Shown: one piece after another, positions 57,830 to 64,000 of the stretch | Position numbering within the stretch: position 1 is the first letter of the stretch | Layout: the number at the start of each line of letters is the position of its first letter | From: Stichopus chloronotus | Taxonomy: Eukaryota > Echinodermata > Holothuroidea > Aspidochirotida > Stichopodidae | Assembly: GCA_021234535.1 (NCBI GenBank) | Contig: CM037840.1 | Location: 16,757,415 to 16,821,414, forward strand | Direction of reading: 5' to 3' | DNA: 64,000 bases | Program-made: the position numbers and the translations under genes | Notes under the pieces: generated by a model | What the model was told of the DNA's origin: nothing | The model's database searches: none | What the model saw: the letters and a program-made list of their open reading frames with translations, nothing else

Positions 57830-58130
57830 ACGGGGGATGCGAAACCTGTTAAGCAACGCCCATATAAATTGTCTCCAAAGAAGCGGGAAAGTTTGAGGGA
57901 ACAGATAAAGGAAATGTTAGAGCTAGATATTGTTGTTCCATCTACGTCTCAGTAGTCTAGCCCTGTAGTAATGGTGGAGACACAAGATGCTGGTTCATAT
58001 TGACTTGCAGTGATTGATAGTATATTGCACTCAATGCATGACTCGAAAGTATTTTCGACCATAGATTTAAAGGCTGGGTTCTGGCAGTCAGCAATTCACC
58101 CTGACGATCAGCCAGAGACTGAAAGATTGG
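57830..58130 (+). pseudogene. Gypsy-type reverse transcriptase remnant
   Basis: One frame reads DAKPVKQRPYKLSPKKRESL, EMLELDIVVPSTSQ, stop, SSPVVMVETQDAGSY, stop, VFSTIDLKAGFWQSAIHPDD. These are the fingers and first palm motifs of gypsy RT. There are two stops and the catalytic YVDD region is gone; the sequence changes to a THAP exon just after 58130. Confidence 0.75.
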
Positions 58131-58157
58131 TTTGTAAAATGAGAAGAGAAATGAACT

Positions 58158-58286
58158 CCAGCTGCAGCATCAAAACTATGCTCCAGGCACTTCAAGGAGG
58201 AGTACTTTGACAGAACAGGGCAAACAGTTCGTCTGAAACCAACTGCCGTACCGACAATTTTTAACTTTCCTGAACACCTTCGAAAG
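58158..58286 (+). pseudogene. THAP domain, C-terminal half (exon)
   Basis: The frame reads [39 protein letters not shown] and ends AAAG|GTACTG. LCSRHF, F-x-R-x-G and AVPTIF-x-F are the C-terminal zinc-ligand and AVPTIF signature of the THAP DNA-binding domain. The N-terminal half (the C-x2-C part) is absent; gypsy RT sequence lies in its place. The exon itself is open with a proper donor. Confidence 0.8.
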
Positions 58287-58574
58287 GTACTGGTACTACT
58301 TTTAAGTGGTTCCATTCAGACAATCATAAGTTTGCACTAAGGTACGCACAAATGTCATGAACATGAATTATGAGACTGCAGCACTTAATTTGAAAATTGG
58401 ACAATTTTGTCACTCTGCCATTTTCATTGATCATCAGTTTGTGCACTGCTAAGGCATGTGGCATTAATGTGTGATGTCTTATTACGTGTAATCATTGTTT
58501 AATGCCATGTTGTTTTGTTTTTGTACTACACATCATATGCTTATGTAATGTTTTTGCCAATATGACTGTTACAG

Positions 58575-58908
58575 AATATAACCACCAACATTACGGAGGA
58601 CTGAAACAGAGCAAAATTTGACATCGTCCTCATCTATGATGAGACCTCCAGGAAGCAATGAATTTGCGGGTTTTGGAGACCACACTTTTATTGTACCACT
58701 GGCTCTCCAAAGGAACTGAAACGAAAGTTGGACAAGACTGTGAGTATGCTTGTCAGTTGTTGTTGTTGTCAGAAGTTGAAGGTGGAACAGCAAAAGAGTA
58801 GACGCTTGAAACATCAAGTATCAAGCTTGAAATCTGTGTTGGATTCCTTACGTGAGAAGCAGCTTATATCAACAAAGTGGGCAGAGATGCTGGAGAATTG
58901 ATTTGTTA
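58575..58908 (+). pseudogene. THAP-protein second exon with coiled coil
   Basis: After ATGACTGTTACAG (58574): GFGDHTFIVPLAL in one frame, then in the next SPKELKRKLDKTVS, KLKVEQQKSRRLKHQVSSLK, VLDSLREKQLISTKWAEML and TGA. DH-x-(Y/F), SP-x-x-LK and the coiled coil with LREK-x-LI are usual in the region following THAP domains. At least one frameshift; TGA codons occur in the alternative frames early in the exon. Confidence 0.65.
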
Positions 58909-60099
58909 CATCATCAACCCTGCAGTGTTTTCACAATGTGTCCATTCACTTGGATCATCTTAAATACTGCCCATAGTAAAGTTTGAACATGCACAGAGAA
59001 CAGCAACAACAACAAAAACGTACAACGCTCAAACGTACAAACCATGTACATTCTAATTTTACAACCATTGCAAAAATATGGTCTAGCGCACATTTCAATT
59101 AAGATCCAGCCAAAGCCAGCTCTGACAGCATCTAAGCATTATCCTTTGCATCCTTACATATCACACAGCCTAAAGTAGATATCCTTCTCTACAGACCATA
59201 GCTGGTACACCTAATACCATTTTTCAACATCACATGTCGAAATTATTATACTACACTGGCGTATGATAACGTCATAGACTTGATAGTGTGTCAACTAGAT
59301 GCTTTTTGCATGTAACATTTTGTCACATTCCACGTAATGTACTTTCATTTTGCAATGCCACAAACAAAGATTACCTCTACTTAGTTCAGTGACTGCCCTA
59401 CGTTTTAACACCCCTGCTCCGACACCCTTACGTTTCGACAGCAGCGGCTGATCAGTGTGTCATTACTATGCCGAGCATCATAGCTGGGACCCAAAATGGT
59501 GCCTGATGTAATGAATGTGTTGTAATATTTGAGTGTCAGAACATGGGACGTGGGAACAAAAGTGTGTCATAACATAGGGTTGTAACCCTCAGTTCAATTG
59601 TGTGAGCTACAGCTGCATTCTGCGCTAGTCTTCTAAATTTGAACGTGCCCCCGCTGATATACTTGGAGTAGGGCGGTAAACACAATGGTACCGAAATGAG
59701 AAAACGATCCTTGATCAGGTAGCGCCATGGTTTTACCTTAGGGGTACACCTGGATTGAACAGAAAGTACAAAAAGGCATCTGTTGAGGAATATCTCTTCT
59801 CGCTTGAGTTCCCTAGTTAAATGATACTTGATCTTCCGAAAAAAAATTCGCAGAGCAAAGACGAATCACCAGCGCTAACGTCACCGTCACCTTTCAAAAG
59901 TTCGAAACAAGAGGGCAATCCACGGAGTTGCGTATCTCATCGCCAACATGCACACTGATTTCAATACAGGGCCTGCGCATGGGAATTTGTGTAACAGTTT
60001 ATTGCTAAGTAATAGTTCTCAAGATATGCTGGAAATAGCAATTGTGGGGCAAAATGGACCTTTTCTTTCTTAAAAGTCAGACTCAATTTACCTACAACT
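58909..60099. other. No recognised gene
   Basis: AT-rich spacer between the THAP relic and the gypsy integrase remnant. An imperfect CAACAACAACAAAAACG run lies near 59003. Confidence 0.4.
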
Positions 60100-60255
60100 A
60101 ATACATTTTGCACATATTGGCATCATGCACACCCTTACCAAGTTTCAACCTTTCGCTCATATGCTTTTCAAAGTATTCTGGGAACCACAATTTGGACAGG
60201 TCCGGACGCACACACACGCACGCACAGACACACACTGGCACGGACACGGAATTCA
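60100..60255 (+). repeat. CA-rich dispersed repeat end
   Basis: CACCCTTACCAAGTTTCAACC...CTTTTCAAAGTATTCTGG, GGACAGGTCCGGACG, then (CA/CG)n. The layout resembles the other repeats that end in CA tracts, but no closing hairpin is seen. Confidence 0.45.
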
Positions 60256-60284
60256 GAGATGAGTTGCATTATGCTATAATGGTT

Positions 60285-60980
60285 TACTCTTTAGAGGTGA
60301 TCGACTTATTGTGCCACAATCTCTGAGAAAAATGCTCACAAAAATACATGAAGGGCATTAAGGAGTAACCAAGTGTAACCCGAAAGCAAGAGAAACATTC
60401 TATTGGCTATGCATGTCTGCTCAAAATCTTATCTCGGAGTGTGATGTTTGCCAAACATACCAAAATTCTAAGCGAAAGGAACCACTGAAATCGCACGAAA
60501 TTCCATTACTGCCATGGCAGAAAGTGGGTATGGGTTTGGTTTCACTTCAGTAGTCAGGATTACTTCCTCATAGTTGATTACTTTTCCAGGTATGTAGAGA
60601 TTTGCCTACTGAAAAATGGGACACCTAGTTCTGCGGTTATTGTGCATGTTCAATCAGTCTTTGCAAGACATGGAGTGCCAAATGAAGTTCACAGAGTTTG
60701 CAAACCAGTGGGGTTTCATACACACAACATCCAGTCCACTATATCAGCAATCAAATGGCCTGGGTGAAAGGTCCGTGCAAACGGTCAAGAGATTGCTCGA
60801 AAAGGCTTTGGCTGAAGGGAGGGACCCTTATCATCTCCACATGATATTGTGACCAACACCAATTGAAAGTATTGGTGGTAGCCCAGCTCAGTTACTAATG
60901 GGAAGGCGCTTCAAGAGTCATTTGCCAATGACAAATCAACTACTTATGCCAAACCTGATCCCTAAAGTTAATAAATAGGT
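60285..60980 (+). pseudogene. Gypsy-type integrase remnant
   Basis: Over several frames: DRLIVPQSLRKMLTKIHEGH, CNPKARETFYW, ECDVCQTYQNSKRKEPL (the zinc-binding H2C2 part), LIVDYFSRYVEI (first Asp), then TEFANQWGFIHTTSSPLYQQ, SNGLGERSVQTVKRLLEKAL (Glu region) and SPAQLLMGRRFKSHLPM. The second Asp segment is deleted. At least four breaks. Same strand and Pol order as the RT remnant at 57830, but the THAP relic lies between them. Confidence 0.8.
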
Positions 60981-60989
60981 GAAACCATT

Positions 60990-61330
60990 CGATGGTGGTT
61001 AAGGTCATACTATGTCTACATGAACATGACTAAAACGAGATGACGGTGGAGCAAACGGTACTATTGGTGTAACTGTATGGCGTTGGATCTTTGACTTTTG
61101 ACACTGAAAACACGACCTTGCCCAACGACGCACGTCTTTGTTGATACTCGGCCATACAAATTTTTGAGAAGACCTGATCCCTGGATGTGACAATGAATGT
61201 AATGCTTGTTGGAACAAAAGGTCTATAAATTGTAGTGAAGATGATTCCCGTAACCTCTTTAACTCATCATCTTCACACTGAGCTGCTGCTATTTGCTCTA
61301 GATCAATTGAAGTTAGTACAGGCTATATGG
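60990..61330 (-). pseudogene. Second gypsy integrase remnant, opposite strand
   Basis: The minus-strand frame reads DLEQIAAAQCEDDELKRL, LSHPGIRSSQKFVWPSINKD, ARSCFQCQKSKIQRHTV and PPSSRFSHVHVDIV. This is the linker plus H2C2 domain of a different gypsy lineage (HPG..., WARSC-x2-CQ...K-x2-RH). It ends just where the integrase core would begin (HVDIV). Largely open. Confidence 0.75.
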
Positions 61331-62177
61331 TAAATGCATTTAGATCAGGGCTCTATTTCATAAAAGTTAGGAATATTCCTAACTAGGACTTAGGAACGGT
61401 AATTGTTCCTAACTTTTTATTTCATAAAACGACTGCCTCTGGTGGTGGACTTAAATGCCAATACAGAGGAAGGCCTTAGGGAGGGGACCCCATTGTCTAG
61501 AAGTTATTGTTCTAGCCTATATTCTGGCCCATCAGTGGATGGGTGGGTGGGGTGGGTGAGTGGGTTTGTTTACTCTACGAGGAGATGACGTCCAACGACA
61601 CAAGAAACAAAAATCAAATATGACATCATGCTTGCCTAAAATTGTATTGTTGAATATAATATCACCAGTTTCTGATGGTCTGAGGTGAGTACTTTTCGAA
61701 ATGTAGAAACATCGATGGCTTAACTGAATCTAGATTACATGCCAAGGCCTATACTGAGGATGGTAGCTTTACACTTCTCTCTAGATGACAAAAATTGACT
61801 GAAACCATCCTTTCTAAGAAAAAATCAACAAAGATGGATCCCTTCGATCGTTTCTAACACGTTTGAATTGAATAACACCAACTTCAAGAAGGACCACCAA
61901 CTGAGGTTTTAGTTTAGTTGCAAAGTACAGGGTTTTACAGGGTACCTTACCCATGAACTTCACTTCACCATGGTATCACATTTTAGGGTGCACCATACTA
62001 AAAGATAGACATATCCTCACTCTTTCTTTTTTTATTCTCTTGCAAAGAGTAAAAATATTGTAATGCAGAAAATACAATTGTTAGGAGAAAATCAAGGTGA
62101 TAATACAAGACATTTCATGCAGTTTTGCAAGATCATTAAGAGGAGTAACACCATTGTGTTGTTTGTTACCATTATAG
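61331..62177. other. No recognised gene
   Basis: G-rich GGGTGGG words near 61540-61570. A TTTCATAAAA word pair flanks 61346-61426. No upstream HARBI1-like exon found. Confidence 0.4.
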
Positions 62178-62418
62178 GAGTTTACAGCATCAACGTGCAA
62201 CTTGTCTGTGATGCCAGGTACAGGATTCTGAATGTAGTAGCAAGGTGGCCTGGTAGTACACGTGACAGCAGAATCCTACAGGAGAGTCCCCTAAGCCAAG
62301 CATTCAGAAATGGAACATTACATGGCATTCTTCTGGGAGATTCTGGTTATGCCCTGAAACCTTGGCTAATGACACCCATTCTCAACCTACACAATGCAGC
62401 AGAAGAGACTTACAACCG
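62178..62418 (+). CDS. HARBI1-like (Harbinger/PIF) nuclease exon
   Basis: Between TTACCATTATAG and ACCG|GTAAAC one open frame reads GVYSINVQLVCDARYRILNV, ARWPGSTRDSRILQESPLSQ, GILLGDSGYALKPWLMTPIL, AEETYN. This is the DDE_4 nuclease core of Harbinger transposases and HARBI1, including the second catalytic Asp in LLGDSGY. The first Asp (usually in a CIDGTH motif) and the C-terminal Glu region are not found nearby. It may be a spliced domesticated gene with other exons out of reach, or a relic. Confidence 0.75.
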
Positions 62419-64000
62419 GTAAACAAGTGAATAATGAACAAAAATTAACTAATAACAAGGCTTTTATCTGGGATACCTCTGACTTTCATGACAACAGGCT
62501 AGGATTTATCCCAAAGCTAATGTTTACCCATTTTCAAATCTGGGTTTCTTGGGGTTGATATCAAAATGTGGGTTTTCAATGTCATCAATTTGTGTCTTAA
62601 CATTGGTACAGAGTAGAAGGCATTGTTTTCCCATACTGACATGTTCACAGCGTGACATTGTAGACACAGGTGGTCCTACCCATATTAGAAAACAGAACAC
62701 AAGGTGTTTAAGTCAGTTGTTCGGCAATGAAATTGATGCTGTATCTCCCTTGGGCTGGCTACGTTTACCACTTACTACCCACTCACATGGAAGTGTAGTG
62801 GTAGTCTACACAAGGGCGGATCCAGCCTCTAGCTCATGGGGGTAGTTTGAAAAGGGGGGAGGGGGCGCTAGCATATCTGACTAATACAATAATGTATGCT
62901 GTCTATTTTTAACACAAAAATGAGCCGTATGTGCAAGGTACCATCATAAATTACGGCGCCCTTGCATTTGAATGGTTTAGCACTATTACATTGACACTTT
63001 AGACGGTCAATGCAGGCCAAGATTTTCATTTGAATTTGAAAATTTTAATTCCAAATTCAAGCAATTGATCAGTATTTGGCTTTACGTTCTTCTACCTGTA
63101 TGACAGGAAAAGAGATAGATCAAATTATACATTTTTTATTACCTGAGATCAGCCTAGAAGCTCTGCATGGAATTGTAGGGAATTAGCTGAGGAAACATTA
63201 TCTGAATAAAAATATCTTCATTTAGAATCCTCACAGTCAGATGCAGTACGTGGGTAATTGTGTAACGAATAATCACTCTCCTCCAATTTACCTCTGAATC
63301 CAACCTCTGAATCCAAGGACAGTCCCTGAAGTTGTTAAGGAATTTCCAATAGTGTTAACTTATCAAATGTAAACCTACAACACCATTTGAGCTATAACAT
63401 TTCTCACTGTTACTACACCAAACTAAAGGTGAACGATGGTCCTATCCCATATCCTCAATGCACATACAAACAGTAGTCACCAGGACTGAGCATTCTGCTG
63501 TAATAGCATCAACCAGCTACATTATTGCCCTTTCCCACTTGCTGTTTACAAAATGTGTTTGCCATGTTGCACACATCCTACCTGGGTGGAGGGTTAACTT
63601 GGTCAGCTGAGTGTCCCTGGAACAAATCACAGTGGAACTACTCTGGAATTTTCTGGGGATTCAACTTTGGCTTGTTCAGTAAAGCTCTTTACAGAGGTGC
63701 TGAGGGGGTTATTTGGGTTCCTGTTGTCCACTTTAGGTCTTGCTCGCTTCAAGTTGCTTGGTAAAGATGATGGGCTGCTGAACTGGTCAGGTTCTCCAAG
63801 CCTTTGGGAAAGTGGCTAAGGACTGGGGGATACACTATCGTCTGTCAGGTGGGGACGTTAAATGGCCATCCATTTTTTGTATTGAGTTCACATTGCGAAT
63901 GGCTGGTTTCACCCCTGCCTCGTTATCCTCTGGGCACATATCGAAAAGAGTAGGCGAATCTTGCCTGTGTTCATCTATGACAACATGGTATAGGGTCCTT
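62419..64000. other. No recognised gene to window end
   Basis: I looked for the C-terminal HARBI1 segment and did not find a convincing match. Frames at 62549-62845 and 63525-63764 have no motif. Confidence 0.4.

Noticed and set aside
1..64000. CRISPR arrays, tRNA and rRNA genes, bacterial operons
   Set aside because: No regular repeat-spacer array, no tRNA-like A/B box pair at proper spacing, no rRNA-like sequence. Splice sites and element types indicate an animal genome.

Overview
This window comes from an animal genome, not a prokaryote. It is AT-rich, has spliced-looking exons with GT/AG borders and long non-coding stretches, and is packed with decayed transposable elements. The repeat families, the frequent AGGCCTAGGCCT and CCTAACGTTAGG-like words, and the mix of Ty3/gypsy, Tx1-like LINE, Harbinger, Mutator-like, THAP and tyrosine-recombinase-like genes suggest a marine invertebrate, possibly an echinoderm or other deuterostome. 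That placement is an inference and I hold it weakly.

0-10 kb: a complete 4.0 kb Ty3/gypsy element (975-4984) has 119 bp LTRs, a 5 bp target duplication and a broken gag-pol. It sits in a coiled-coil reading frame. Downstream are a copy of a dispersed repeat that ends in hairpins, a damaged BEN-like exon (7153-7367) and a Myb/SANT-like exon with a stop (9261-9353). 10-17 kb: matching 26 bp inverted ends at 10423 and 16496 enclose a damaged integrase-core (DDE) transposase gene on the minus strand. A 1.3 kb tandem array carrying nuclear-receptor-type DR1 half-site pairs lies beside it. 17-26 kb: a Mutator-like transposase relic and a relic of the 'MHDILEGV' family lie on the minus strand, followed by a plus-strand zinc-finger/tyrosine-recombinase-like relic.

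26-40 kb: two correctly phased exons of a DUF7869-like gene (minus), a CCCATATGGG palindrome field, an unidentified exon pair near 31 kb, an HTH_Tnp_4 transposase fragment, and three pieces of one Tx1-like LINE, two of them in opposite orientation. 40-51 kb: a kinase-like C-lobe exon with a strong donor, then mostly featureless sequence ending in a perfect 30 bp palindrome. 51-64 kb: an exact 66 bp repeat pair, a second Mutator-like relic, more of the hairpin-ended repeat, an inverted-repeat cluster, a THAP gene relic lying between RT and integrase remnants of gypsy type, an opposite-strand gypsy integrase remnant, and a HARBI1-like exon.

Almost every recognisable protein here belongs to a mobile element or to a transposase-derived family, and nearly all are broken. 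The best candidates for something undescribed are the 6.1 kb inverted-repeat-bounded element with the integrase-core gene, and the repeat family that spreads and amplifies DR1/DR4-type motifs. All family assignments come from reading motifs by eye; none was confirmed by a database search.
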